Shown here: piece by piece, positions 1-9,571 of the stretch | Numbering within the stretch: position 1 is the stretch's first letter | How the letters are laid out: each line of letters begins with the position of its first letter | Source: an uncultured Mucilaginibacter sp. | GTDB lineage: Bacteria > Bacteroidota > Bacteroidia > Sphingobacteriales > Sphingobacteriaceae | Reading direction: 5' to 3' | Length of the DNA stretch: 64,000 bases | Assembly: GCA_903864275.1 (NCBI GenBank) | Contig: CAIPFE010000037.1 | Span: forward strand, 62,001-126,000 | Made by a program: the position numbers and the translations under genes | Notes under the pieces: generated by a model | What the model was told of the DNA's origin: nothing | What the model saw: the letters and a program-made list of their open reading frames with translations, nothing else | The model's database searches: none

Positions 1-2
1 GC

Positions 3-1505
3 TACCGGACCTGGCATAAACAGCACTGGCCAAACGGGCCCGGTAAATGGCTGGCAACCTGCAAGGCAAATAATATAAAGCCCGGCATGTGGTTTTCAAC
101 TAACTTAATAGCTACACATAGCGGACGTTTCCTGGAGGTAATACCAGAATGGAAGGATTCATTAGGTACCGACCCTAATATTATGTGCATGTTTGATGGT
201 GGTTACTTAAGTCACGTGGCTAAAACGCTGCAAATATGGTATGATAAAGGGGTGCGCTTATTTAAATTCGATTTTGCATATTTCGAAGCGGTAACACCTG
301 CGATGAAGGCTAAATATACCAAAGAGGAGGTACTTGAAAAAAACAAGGTGGCATTTATGGCCATGCTGCAGCAATTCCGCAAAAATAACCCGGATGTTTT
401 AATTACAGGGTATAACGGTTTTGGCGGGGAGATGGAAAATACGTATAGTGCTTTCGATCATATAAAAGTCGACCCGCGCTGGATGGATACTTTCGATACG
501 CTTTATTGCGGGGACCCGCGGTTTTCGGATGTGCCGATGATGAATATCTGGCGTTCAGGAGATAATTACTCCGATCACCAGGTGAGCGCTTACCAGGCTT
601 ACGGGTTGCCGATACGCCGCATAGATAATTGCGCCTTTATGATAGGAAAAACGGGCACCTGTTATTACCGCGCGAATCATTGCTGGAAAGGCATGCTAAT
701 TCTGGAACTGGCGCGCGGCGGATGGGTAAATGTATACCATGGCAACCTGGAATTGCTGAATAATGAAGACGCGAAATGGTTTGCAAAAGTTCAGGGCATT
801 TATCACGCGCTGCAAAAACAGGATAGTACGGTAACGTTCGGTTCGATACCAGGCAAAGGGCAGCCTTATGGCTTTAAATCAACATCGACAAACGGCACCG
901 TATGTACAGTTGTTAATCCTTCGCAGCAGATAGCCAATATAGTTTTACCCGTTGACGGTGCAACTACCCCTTATATTTTATATGCTGATGGTGGATATAT
1001 ACCCGTGGCAGAAGCAAATATTCTTTCGCTCGGGCCCGAACAACTGGTAGTGATTGGTTATGGTGAATACGCAAATAAAAAACATTTCATTGGCGTGGAT
1101 AATACTATTAATATACCCTTGTCAATCGACAAAATAGATAAGACATTTTCAGCGACTGCTAAAAATACCATTGCCGGGCAGGTAAGCCCGGTTGGCGGCA
1201 AAGCTATCAGGATCATTATGCAGCAATTTGGAAAAAGTGGCTTGCCCTACCGTTCATGGCCCGGCGCGCCGCCCGACGGGAAGAAAGTTAGCGATGTGCT
1301 CGTCATAAAAGCATCACAGGATGGAAAAGAACTGCCGCTGCATATTGAATATGATAAAGTGATATGGAGCGGCTTATCATGGGCTGCCGGCGAATTAAAG
1401 CACGGCACTTTTGATCCCGATAAACCGCTTAATATCCAATGCATAACAATGGAAAAAGATGAGCTGAATTTAAAAGCGGATGTTTATGCTGTGGGTTATG
1501 CATAA
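3..1505 (+). CDS. Alpha-galactosidase-like glycoside hydrolase (clan GH-D type), 5' partial
   Basis: The frame is open from the first full codon at position 3 without a plausible start, so the N-terminal part lies outside the window; the ATG at 87 is internal. The visible 500 residues look like the catalytic barrel of melibiase-like enzymes followed by a beta-sandwich. The segment LFKFDFAYFE (Asp codon 270-272) matches the K-x-D nucleophile strand of clan GH-D, and WRSGDNYSDH further on resembles the region carrying the acid/base Asp. The C-terminal ~150 residues look like an accessory beta domain. The gene ends 13 bases before the next start, suggesting co-transcription with the secreted SGNH hydrolase. 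Substrate unknown; family assignment is from motif memory. Confidence 0.75.
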   Translation, partial: YRTWHKQHWPNGPGKWLATCKANNIKPGMWFSTNLIATHSGRFLEVIPEWKDSLGTDPNIMCMFDGGYLSHVAKTLQIWYDKGVRLFKFDFAYFEAVTPAMKAKYTKEEVLEKNKVAFMAMLQQFRKNNPDVLITGYNGFGGEMENTYSAFDHIKVDPRWMDTFDTLYCGDPRFSDVPMMNIWRSGDNYSDHQVSAYQAYGLPIRRIDNCAFMIGKTGTCYYRANHCWKGMLILELARGGWVNVYHGNLELLNNEDAKWFAKVQGIYHALQKQDSTVTFGSIPGKGQPYGFKSTSTNGTVCTVVNPSQQIANIVLPVDGATTPYILYADGGYIPVAEANILSLGPEQLVVIGYGEYANKKHFIGVDNTINIPLSIDKIDKTFSATAKNTIAGQVSPVGGKAIRIIMQQFGKSGLPYRSWPGAPPDGKKVSDVLVIKASQDGKELPLHIEYDKVIWSGLSWAAGELKHGTFDPDKPLNIQCITMEKDELNLKADVYAVGYA

Positions 1506-1518
1506 CAAAATTTTGATC

Positions 1519-3036
1519 ATGAAAACAGCCGGTTTATTGATAGCCCTTTTAGTTTTAAGCCGACCGGTGAAGGTTGCTGCGCAGGAAAATCTTGATTTTG
1601 AACAGGGCCTTAAAGGATGGCTAACCAAAGGGGACGCCGCCACCATCGATGAAACCGAACATTATCATGGAAATTATTGTGCCAGGATAGGTAAAGGCTA
1701 TGGCATGCTCTATAAGCATGTTGATGTTGCGCCATTATCCATTATCCAGTTTAATGCTTATATGAAATCCAGTAAAAAAAGTGTAAATGGTTACTCTTTT
1801 ATAAGTTTTTACAATGCACAGCATAAACTGCTGCTCACCTATAAAAGCAAAGCCTTAGATTCTGTCGGCTGGCAGGAAACGGGCAATTATACGGAAACAC
1901 CGGCCGGTACCAAATACGCGGAAATCGGTATTGAAAACGATGCATCGGGCAACGGCTACGTTTATGCAGATGATTTCAGCATCGAAACCAATATCGGCGT
2001 GCCAAAAGTAAAACACCCGCCGCTTTGCAATCTTGACCAGTACATGGAGCCCTTCTGGCGTTCGGACACGGTTTATAATGAGACTGTTTTGCTGTATTCC
2101 GTCAACGGGAAATTGGCAGAAGGCAGGCTGTTATTTATGCCGGATAAGATTGTTTCGGTACAAAACTTTGGCTTGGATAAAGCATATAGCTCCGGGACAG
2201 ATTATACGTTAGATGGAAATTTAATTACCCGAACCGCTCCTTCTGCTATACCATTCAGGGCGTATACCTCATTTGATACTAAAAAAGATCTTGCCTGGTT
2301 TAATACCCAGTCGCAATGGGTGGTAGTAACATATACGCATCATGATAAATGGGATGGCCCAATATCGCACTACAAAGGAGCTCAATTACCGCGTACGATG
2401 GCAAAGCTAAGGACAAAGCAGCCGCTAAAAATTGCCGCTTTCGGCATGAGCATTACCCGTGGAATGGACGTAAGCAGCTATGATACCATCGCTCCGTACA
2501 TGCCAACGTACGTTGACTTGTTTGCGCGGCAACTGCGCAAGGCCTATCATTATCAAAACATCAGGCTGTATAACGCGGGCCTTCCCGGCTCAGTGGTAGA
2601 TTGGGCGGCGCAATACGCGGATAAGTACGTTAACCCGCTGCATCCCGACCTTGTGATCCTTGATTTTGGTATGAATGATTTTTGGCGGTTTACGCCCGAG
2701 CAATTCAAGGGTTATATGCAAACTATAATCAAAAAAATAAAAGGGGCAAATCCGAAAGTTGAGATCATTTTGTTATCCAACATGAAATTCGACCCGGATT
2801 ATGTGCTGGATAGCGACAAATACAAATCATGGTACCAGGCCAATTTAGAAGGTTACAGCCATGTTTTAGCTGAGATGGAAACAAAAGGCATCATTAACCT
2901 GAATATGTGCAGTATAAGTGACGCCATTTATAAAAAGAAAAAGGCGAAAGATTGTTTAGTAAATCCCCTTCACCCGAATGACTATATGGCGCGATGGTAT
3001 GCGCAGGGGTTGGCGGCTTTGCTAATAAAGATGTGA
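1519..3036 (+). CDS. Secreted SGNH/GDSL-type hydrolase with N-terminal beta domain
   Basis: I take the ATG at 1519 rather than the in-frame start at 1480, because it gives a clean signal peptide (MKTAGLLIALLVLSRPVKVAAQ) and does not overlap the upstream gene. The 505-aa product has a carbohydrate-binding-like beta region after the signal (about residues 25-160), a linker, and a C-terminal SGNH hydrolase domain. Block I is FGMSITRGMD (codons near 2440), with the usual GDS changed to GMS. Block III is FGMNDFWR (near 2670), and the C-terminal LHPND (His codon 2971-2973) supplies the catalytic His. Such enzymes de-esterify polysaccharides or glycans outside the cell. Context in a sugar-degradation cluster supports a carbohydrate esterase; the substrate is not known. 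Confidence 0.85.
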   Translation: MKTAGLLIALLVLSRPVKVAAQENLDFEQGLKGWLTKGDAATIDETEHYHGNYCARIGKGYGMLYKHVDVAPLSIIQFNAYMKSSKKSVNGYSFISFYNAQHKLLLTYKSKALDSVGWQETGNYTETPAGTKYAEIGIENDASGNGYVYADDFSIETNIGVPKVKHPPLCNLDQYMEPFWRSDTVYNETVLLYSVNGKLAEGRLLFMPDKIVSVQNFGLDKAYSSGTDYTLDGNLITRTAPSAIPFRAYTSFDTKKDLAWFNTQSQWVVVTYTHHDKWDGPISHYKGAQLPRTMAKLRTKQPLKIAAFGMSITRGMDVSSYDTIAPYMPTYVDLFARQLRKAYHYQNIRLYNAGLPGSVVDWAAQYADKYVNPLHPDLVILDFGMNDFWRFTPEQFKGYMQTIIKKIKGANPKVEIILLSNMKFDPDYVLDSDKYKSWYQANLEGYSHVLAEMETKGIINLNMCSISDAIYKKKKAKDCLVNPLHPNDYMARWYAQGLAALLIKM

Positions 3037-3115
3037 GAGGCGGGGTATAAACGCTTATATTTAATTCATTAAACGTCAAATTCGAAAAAGTCGCTTCAAT
3101 TAAAATTTTAAAATA

Positions 3116-4558
3116 ATGCCCGGAAAGATTGTTACTCCAGCGCTTAAAATTGGCCTTTTCGGCATAGGCCTTGAAGCTTATTGGGAACAGTTTGGGGGAT
3201 TGGAAACTCGTCTTCGCGGGTATGTTGAACAGGTAGCTGCCCGGCTTAGAAAGTCCGGCGCTGAAATTGTTAACCTGGGTTTAATTGATAACCCAGAAAA
3301 GGCATTTGAGGCTGGAAGCCGGTTCAGGCGGGAAGATGTGGATATTATATTTTTATATGTAACTACCTATGCACTGTCTTCAACGGTGCTTCCTGTAATA
3401 AAAAGGGCGAAAGTCCCGGTTATTGTACTAAATCTTGCACCCGAAGCAGCTATTGATTATACGTCATTTAATCAATTGAAAAACCGTACAACCATGACGG
3501 GCGAATGGCTGGCTTATTGTTCAGCCTGCGCGGTGCCCGAGATTGCCAGCGTTTTTAAACGGTCGGGCATCCCTTTTCACCAGGTAACGGGAACGTTAAA
3601 AGATGATCCCGCAGCCTGGCAGGAAATTGAAGATTGGGTGTCCGCTGCGAAAGTGGCCCATACAATGTATTATAACAGGCTTGGCCTTATGGGGAACTAT
3701 TATGGCGGTATGCTGGATATTTATTCAAACCTTACTTTACATTGTGCGATATTTGGAGGGCATATCGAAATTATCGAGGTGGATGAACTATCTGCCCTGT
3801 GCCTGCAGATTACGGATGACGAGGTGAAAGAGAGAGTAGATTTATTTAACAAAAGTTTTGATATCCAGCCCGATTGTTCAATTGACGAGTTGAAACGTGC
3901 TGCCCGCACTTCCGTTGCGATGGGGAGGATGGTGCAAAAATACAGCCTCGGATCAATTGCCTATTACCATAAAGGGACTGGTAACCCGCTGAATGAAAAC
4001 ACCATGTCGTCGGTAATATTGGGCAGCTCGCTGCTTACTTCGAATAATGTACCTGTCGCCGGGGAATATGAAATAAAAAATGCCCAGGCCATGAAGATCA
4101 TGGACAGCTTTGGCGCAGGCGGTTCTTTTAGTGAGTTCTATGCGATGGACTATAACGACGATGTATTACTGCTGGGGCATGATGGCCCTTGTCATCCCGC
4201 AATAGCCGAAGGAAAAATAAAAGTAAAGCCGCTGCAGGTGTACCACGGCAAGGTTGGCAGCGGCTTGTCGGTTGAAATGTCTGTTAAACATGGGCCGGTA
4301 ACCCTGTTATCAGTTGTGGAAACTGCCGATGGAAAGCTGATGTTCCTGGTAGCCGAAGCGGCATCTGTTTCGGGGCCGGTACTTGGAATTGGTAATACCA
4401 ACAGCCGTTACGAGTTCCCCGTCGGGGCAAGGAATTTTGCTGAGCAGTGGAATGCGCACGGCCCGGCGCATCATTGTGCAATCGGGGTGGGGCACATCGC
4501 ATCAAAAATCATAAAATTATCACATTTAATTGATATACAATGCGTTAAAGTCTGTTGA
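3116..4558 (+). CDS. L-arabinose/L-fucose isomerase-like protein
   Basis: The 480-aa cytoplasmic protein has the layout of the arabinose/fucose isomerase superfamily: an N-terminal Rossmann-like half (LKIGLFGIGLEAYWEQFGG at the start, then DVDIIFLYVTTYALSSTVLP) and a C-terminal half with MSVKHGPVTLLSVV, resembling the AraA C-terminal barrel. There is no signal peptide. It lies between secreted hydrolases, so it probably isomerises a released aldose or deoxy sugar to its ketose. It is only loosely AraA-like; the true substrate could be arabinose, fucose or a related sugar, so no gene symbol is given. A hairpin repeat follows the stop codon within 11 bases. Confidence 0.75.
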   Translation: MPGKIVTPALKIGLFGIGLEAYWEQFGGLETRLRGYVEQVAARLRKSGAEIVNLGLIDNPEKAFEAGSRFRREDVDIIFLYVTTYALSSTVLPVIKRAKVPVIVLNLAPEAAIDYTSFNQLKNRTTMTGEWLAYCSACAVPEIASVFKRSGIPFHQVTGTLKDDPAAWQEIEDWVSAAKVAHTMYYNRLGLMGNYYGGMLDIYSNLTLHCAIFGGHIEIIEVDELSALCLQITDDEVKERVDLFNKSFDIQPDCSIDELKRAARTSVAMGRMVQKYSLGSIAYYHKGTGNPLNENTMSSVILGSSLLTSNNVPVAGEYEIKNAQAMKIMDSFGAGGSFSEFYAMDYNDDVLLLGHDGPCHPAIAEGKIKVKPLQVYHGKVGSGLSVEMSVKHGPVTLLSVVETADGKLMFLVAEAASVSGPVLGIGNTNSRYEFPVGARNFAEQWNAHGPAHHCAIGVGHIASKIIKLSHLIDIQCVKVC

Positions 4559-4568
4559 TAAAGCGTTT

Positions 4569-4596
4569 GTAGAGACGTGATGCATCGCGTCTCTAC
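4569..4596. repeat. Inverted repeat of the GTAGAGAC family (copy 1)
   Basis: Arms GTAGAGACG (4569-4577) and CGTCTCTAC (4588-4596) are perfect complements around a GATGCATC centre. The copy sits 10 bases after the isomerase stop. The following ACGCAAATGCCAATAAAAAT resembles the tail of copy 2 near 15710, so the unit is longer than the hairpin. It may act as a terminator or be a mobile palindromic repeat. Confidence 0.8.
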
Positions 4597-4676
4597 ACGC
4601 AAATGCCAATAAAAATGTTTTAAAGAATGATAATTACAAGATTTTTCATAATATCACCAAACCAATTATAAACCCG

Positions 4677-6152
4677 ATGAAAAGACTTACAGCTGTCGCA
4701 TTATTGTTTTTCGGCGTGAATGTTTGCATGGCGCAGGGCCCTTCGCTCGTCGTAAAATGGAACAGTAGTTTAATGGTATCAAAATCAACACCCACGCTCC
4801 AGGTGGTTGGTAACCCCATGTTGCGGAGGGGCGCCACGATGCATGATGGTTCATTCGGCGCCTTAGCCGATCTGCGTGGGGACTATGTGCGGTATGTGCC
4901 CTGGTTCCCGTATCCAAAACTGGCGGTGGCCGAATTGGATGCGCCTGATAGCGGTAAAACCTCATGGGATTTTAGCCTGATCGACCCAATGACCATTGAT
5001 TTCCTGGAAGCCACCAAAGGGCATTCTGTTATTATGAATTTCAGCACTATACCACAATGGATGTTTAAGACAGACTATATCATATCGTATCCAAAAGACC
5101 CAAATGAAGTGGGCTGGAGCTATGGCGGGGGTTCTGAGTTCAGGGACACAACCATGAAAGAGCTCACCGGCTATTATGAAAGGCTGATCAGCTGGTACAC
5201 CAAAGGCGGGTTTACTGACGAAATGGGGAAATACCATAAGTCCGGCCATCACTACGATATTGCATATTGGGAAGTTTTAAATGAACCTGACCTGGAACAT
5301 AACTTTACGCCGGAAGCTTATACAAAAATTTATGATGCAATGGTAATGGCCATCCATACGGTATCGCCAAAAACAAAGACTGTGGGCATGGCGCTCGCTT
5401 TTGAAAAACCGGATTGGTTCGAATATTTTTTGAACCCGGCAAACCACAAACCGGGTATCCCGCTGGATATGATCTCGTACCATTGTTATGCAAATGCCAA
5501 TAATAACCAAAAGTTTGGCGCCTATGAGTACACACTGTTTGATAAGGCGGATAACTTTTTAAATACCGTGGGTTACATCGAGAGTATCCGTAAAAGATTG
5601 TCGCCCGGAACAAAAACGGATATTGATGAACTCGGCACCTTCGTTAGCGATTCGATGCGCGAAAAACCGATCATCCAGGCTTATTGGAACCTTTCCGCAA
5701 GTGTTTATGCTTATTTCTTTATTGGGTTGACAAAAGCAGGAATAGATGTGATCGGCGAATCGCAATTGGTTGGGTTTCCAACCCAATATCCTGATGTAAG
5801 CATGATCAATTATATAAACAACAAGCCAAACGCACGTTTCTGGGTTTTGAAACTAATTAAAGACAATATCAAGGCCGGGGACACTTTAGTTGATACACAG
5901 ATCGACGCTAACAACGGGGATGACCTTTCAGCGCAGGCTTTTACCGATGGCACCGTAAAAAAAGTGCTTATTCTCAATAAAAGAAACAAAACTATCAGCC
6001 TGAAAGTACCTGCAGAATTTAATGGCGCAAAAATAAGCACCATTGATGAACTATCGGGGGACGACGCGGCAATACAATCTGTAATAAGCACGGATAGTGT
6101 CGAACTTAAGCCTTTTGCAGTGAGTTTGATGGTGCTTAGCAGGGGTAAATAA
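4677..6152 (+). CDS. Secreted GH39-like glycoside hydrolase (beta-xylosidase type)
   Basis: The 491-aa protein starts with a short signal peptide (cleavage after CMA, about residue 20). The barrel carries the clan GH-A signature: WEVLNEPD with the acid/base Glu at residue 203 (codon 5283-5285), and DIDELGTF with the likely nucleophile Glu at residue 318 (codon 5628-5630). RYVPWFPYPK and WDFSLIDPMTIDFLEAT resemble the N-terminal barrel strands of GH39 beta-xylosidases. The last ~90 residues form a beta domain. It probably works in the periplasm or outside the cell on xylose- or arabinose-containing oligosaccharides released by the upstream enzymes. GH5 or an uncharacterised GH-A family is the alternative. 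Confidence 0.8.
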   Translation: MKRLTAVALLFFGVNVCMAQGPSLVVKWNSSLMVSKSTPTLQVVGNPMLRRGATMHDGSFGALADLRGDYVRYVPWFPYPKLAVAELDAPDSGKTSWDFSLIDPMTIDFLEATKGHSVIMNFSTIPQWMFKTDYIISYPKDPNEVGWSYGGGSEFRDTTMKELTGYYERLISWYTKGGFTDEMGKYHKSGHHYDIAYWEVLNEPDLEHNFTPEAYTKIYDAMVMAIHTVSPKTKTVGMALAFEKPDWFEYFLNPANHKPGIPLDMISYHCYANANNNQKFGAYEYTLFDKADNFLNTVGYIESIRKRLSPGTKTDIDELGTFVSDSMREKPIIQAYWNLSASVYAYFFIGLTKAGIDVIGESQLVGFPTQYPDVSMINYINNKPNARFWVLKLIKDNIKAGDTLVDTQIDANNGDDLSAQAFTDGTVKKVLILNKRNKTISLKVPAEFNGAKISTIDELSGDDAAIQSVISTDSVELKPFAVSLMVLSRGK

Positions 6153-6202
6153 CAGGGATAATTTATATATATAATCAGGTCGTGGAAAGCGGCTTAAATT
6201 GG

Positions 6203-6210
6203 TATTTTTG
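6203..6210 (+). promoter_or_regulatory. Bacteroidota -7 box upstream of pta
   Basis: TATTTTTG matches the Bacteroidota sigma-A -7 consensus TAnnTTTG and lies 36 bases before the pta start. I see no convincing -33 TTTG at the usual distance, so the call rests on the -7 box only. Confidence 0.45.
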
Positions 6211-6245
6211 CTCCATCTGCTTCCATTAATAAAAAAAGATACCTG

Positions 6246-8348
6246 ATGATCAAAGCCGTTTTTATTGCAAGTACCGAACCTCACAGCGGAAAATCAATTA
6301 TCTCTATAGGCCTCGTAAATATGCTGCTCGGTAAAGCCCAGAAGATAGGCTATTTTAAGCCGATCATCAACCAGGAGCAGGCCATTAAACAGGACGACCA
6401 TACGGCTACCATTTTAAGCTATTTTGATTTGCCGATGGCTTATGAGGATACTTATGCTTTTACCTGGGAAAATGCTATGCGGCAAATGGAAACCGAAAGC
6501 CAGGGCGAAATGCTGGATACCATTATCCGTAAATATAAATACCTGGAGGGAAAATACGATTTCACGGTTGTTGAAGGTACAGATTACAAAGGGGAAGGGG
6601 CGGCTTTTGAATTTGAAATAAATGTCCAGTTGGCAAAAAACCTGCGCGCGCCGGTAATAATTGTTATATCCGGCGAAGGAAAAACGACTGCGCAGGTTGT
6701 TAACAGCACTTTGACAGCCTTGCACAATTTTGATGCGCGTGAGTTGCAGGTGCTTGCAGTGGTGGCCAATAAAGTAAAACAGGAAAATGTAAAGGATGTA
6801 GAGGACTTGCTGAAGCAACAGCTTTCAGCCGGTATACTGCTCGCAGTGATCCCTGAAGACCGGGGCCTGCAAAGTCCCACCATGGGAGAGATATGCGAAC
6901 GATTAAATGGTAAATTGTTATTCGGAAAAGAACACCTTTCGAATCATGCTGACAACTTTGTAACCGGCGCAATGCAGGTGCCCAACTTTTTAAATTACCT
7001 TACAGAAAATGTGCTCATCATTACACCCGGTGACCGGGGAGATATTATTATTAGCGCGCTGCAGGCAAATCTGTCCATCAGTTATCCGAAAGTTGCCGGT
7101 ATCGTCCTTACCGCGGGGTTCGAACCGGAAGGCCCCATTACCAGGCTAATTGATGGTTTGCAAACAGTGGTGCCAATTATTGCAGTGAAAACAGGCACCT
7201 TTGAAACAAGTAACCTGATAGGCGCCATACGTTCAAAGATCACACCTGGCAATACCAAAAAGATCCAGCTGGCGATTGACACCTTTGACAAGTATATCGA
7301 CATCGTTGAACTGGATAAACAACTTATAACTTTTAAGCCGTCAGGCATTACGCCGCGAATGTTCCAGTATCAATTGGTGGAATGGGCCAAAAGTTCAAAA
7401 AAACATATTGTGCTCGCCGAAGGAACGGATGAAAGGATTCTTAAAGCAACCGGGCGCCTTGTTAGCCAGGGAATTGTTGACATTACCCTGATTGGCGACA
7501 CCACGGAAATACAGGCGATTGTAAAACGCGAAAATATTAACCTCGATCTTGACAAAGTTAAGATAGTTAATCCTGCCTTTGATGCGCATTACAACGACTA
7601 CGTAAACACGCTTTATGAATTGCGGAAAAGTAAAAATGTAAGCCTTGAAATGGCACGTGACCTGATGACCGATGTATCCTATTTCGGCACAATGATGGTA
7701 TACAAAGGTGATGCTGACGGTATGGTATCGGGCGCGGTAAATACTACGCTGCATACCATACGGCCCGCTTTGCAATTTATCAAGACCAAGCCCGGCGTAT
7801 CGCTGGTTTCCTCGGTGTTTTTCATGTGCCTGCCCGACAGGGTTTCTGTTTTTGGCGATTGCGCAGTAAACCCTAACCCGACGGCGGAACAATTAGCGGA
7901 AATAGCCATTTCATCCGCAGATAGCAGCACACGTTTTGGGATTGAACCAAGGGTAGCGATGTTATCTTATTCGTCAGGCACGTCTGGCGAGGGCGAGGAT
8001 GTGGACAAGGTGCGACAGGCCACTGCGATTGTACGGGCCAAACGGCCGGATATAAAAGTTGAAGGCCCGATACAATATGACGCGGCAGTTGATCCGGTTA
8101 TAGGGAGCAGTAAGATACCGGGTTCGGAAGTTGCCGGCAAGGCAAGCGTACTGATATTCCCTGACCTCAACACCGGGAATAATACCTACAAAGCCGTACA
8201 GCGTGAAACCGGTGCTCTGGCCATTGGCCCGATGCTCCAGGGGCTGAACAAACCTGTAAACGATCTGAGCCGCGGCTGTACGGTTGATGATATTTTCAAT
8301 ACCGTTGTAATTACTGCGATACAGTGCCAGGACACAGAAAAACCATAA
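6246..8348 (+). CDS. pta: Phosphate acetyltransferase, long form
   Basis: Converts acetyl-CoA and phosphate to acetyl phosphate and CoA in the cytoplasm. The 700-aa length matches the long Pta class (E. coli 714). The N-terminal ~230 residues are a BioD-like P-loop domain (STEPHSGKSIISIGLVN near residue 9). A DRTGG-type middle domain follows (about 235-360). The C-terminal PTA/PTB catalytic domain starts near residue 375 (LVEWAKSSKKHIVLAEGTDE) and holds SYSSGTSGEGEDVDKVRQAT and the terminal GPMLQGLNKPVNDLSRG. The gene lies 15 bases before ackA, forming the classic pta-ackA operon for acetate overflow or acetate use. Confidence 0.97.
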   Translation: MIKAVFIASTEPHSGKSIISIGLVNMLLGKAQKIGYFKPIINQEQAIKQDDHTATILSYFDLPMAYEDTYAFTWENAMRQMETESQGEMLDTIIRKYKYLEGKYDFTVVEGTDYKGEGAAFEFEINVQLAKNLRAPVIIVISGEGKTTAQVVNSTLTALHNFDARELQVLAVVANKVKQENVKDVEDLLKQQLSAGILLAVIPEDRGLQSPTMGEICERLNGKLLFGKEHLSNHADNFVTGAMQVPNFLNYLTENVLIITPGDRGDIIISALQANLSISYPKVAGIVLTAGFEPEGPITRLIDGLQTVVPIIAVKTGTFETSNLIGAIRSKITPGNTKKIQLAIDTFDKYIDIVELDKQLITFKPSGITPRMFQYQLVEWAKSSKKHIVLAEGTDERILKATGRLVSQGIVDITLIGDTTEIQAIVKRENINLDLDKVKIVNPAFDAHYNDYVNTLYELRKSKNVSLEMARDLMTDVSYFGTMMVYKGDADGMVSGAVNTTLHTIRPALQFIKTKPGVSLVSSVFFMCLPDRVSVFGDCAVNPNPTAEQLAEIAISSADSSTRFGIEPRVAMLSYSSGTSGEGEDVDKVRQATAIVRAKRPDIKVEGPIQYDAAVDPVIGSSKIPGSEVAGKASVLIFPDLNTGNNTYKAVQRETGALAIGPMLQGLNKPVNDLSRGCTVDDIFNTVVITAIQCQDTEKP

Positions 8349-8363
8349 GAAAGCTTTTTTTAG

Positions 8364-9560
8364 ATGAATATATTCGTCATTAACTCGGGCAGCAGCTCCA
8401 TCAAATATCAATTATTCAGGATGCCTTCATCAAGCCCGGTTTGCAGTGGTTTGGTTGACCGTATAGGTTTGGAAAATTCGGCAATTACTCATAAAACGTA
8501 TATAAACGGGGAAGAAAAAGTTTTTACTTATAAAATTGATTTTCCCAACCATGAAGCGGGCCTAAGAAAGGTGGCTTCATTGCTTACTGATAAAGAAATT
8601 GGGGTGATCAAAGACACTGACGAGATAAAAGTTGCCGGCCATCGTATAGTGCACGGCGGCGAAATATTTACCACGATAACTATTATTGATACCGAAGTAA
8701 AAGAAAAGCTGAAGCAAACGTTTTCATTAGCGCCCCTGCATAATCCATCTGCCTTTCACGGGATCGAGGTTGCCGAAAAGATATTTACAAAAGCCAAACA
8801 AGTTGCGGTGTTTGATACCGCCTTTCATCAAACCATGCCTGCAAAAGCCTATCGTTTTGCCATACCCAATGATTATTATACTGACCTTAACATAAGGGTG
8901 TATGGTTTTCATGGAACCAGCCATAAATATGTTACCGAACAGGCAGCAATATATTTAAATAAAAGCGGCTTAAAGCTGATCGGTATCCATTTGGGTAATG
9001 GGTGCAGCATGACCGCGGTAAATGATGGAAAGTCGGTAGATACCAGCATGGGTTTTGGTCCGCTGAGCGGTTTGATCATGGGCACCCGCTCGGGGGATAT
9101 TGACGCTACCGTTATTTTTTATCTGGTCAATCAGTTGGGTTACGATATAGATAAGATCAGTGACTTGTTAAATAAACGCAGCGGTATGTTTGGCCTGACC
9201 GGGTTTAGTGACATGCGGGATATCAGGAAGGCGATGAATGAAGGGAATGAAAACGCCAAACTCGCTTATGATATGTATGCCTACCGCATTAAAAAATATA
9301 TTGGCGCTTATGTAGCGGTACTTAATGGTCTTGATGCCATTATTTTTACTGCCGGTGTTGGCGAAAATGATGCTTTGACCCGCCAAATGGTATGCCGGGA
9401 TATGGAATACCTGGGTTTGAGTATAGATTTAGATAAAAACAATACCACTGAAAACGGGATAAGGGAAATTAGCCAACCCGTCTCCAAAGTAAAAATTTTA
9501 GTGGTGCCAACCAATGAAGAACTGGAGATTGCAAACCAGTGTTTTGAGCTGTTGAAATAA
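8364..9560 (+). CDS. ackA: Acetate kinase
   Basis: Transfers phosphate from acetyl phosphate to ADP, giving ATP and acetate (reversible). The 398 residues are full length. Both family signatures are present: NSGSSSIKYQLF near the N-terminus and GFHGTSHKYV in the middle, along with GHRIVHGGE, FDTAFHQTMP (catalytic Asp region) and LGNGCSMTAV (nucleotide site). It is the second gene of the pta-ackA operon. Its stop lies only 11 bases from the stop of the convergent AraC-domain gene. Confidence 0.97.
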   Translation: MNIFVINSGSSSIKYQLFRMPSSSPVCSGLVDRIGLENSAITHKTYINGEEKVFTYKIDFPNHEAGLRKVASLLTDKEIGVIKDTDEIKVAGHRIVHGGEIFTTITIIDTEVKEKLKQTFSLAPLHNPSAFHGIEVAEKIFTKAKQVAVFDTAFHQTMPAKAYRFAIPNDYYTDLNIRVYGFHGTSHKYVTEQAAIYLNKSGLKLIGIHLGNGCSMTAVNDGKSVDTSMGFGPLSGLIMGTRSGDIDATVIFYLVNQLGYDIDKISDLLNKRSGMFGLTGFSDMRDIRKAMNEGNENAKLAYDMYAYRIKKYIGAYVAVLNGLDAIIFTAGVGENDALTRQMVCRDMEYLGLSIDLDKNNTTENGIREISQPVSKVKILVVPTNEELEIANQCFELLK

Positions 9561-9571
9561 TCCCTGTAGGC

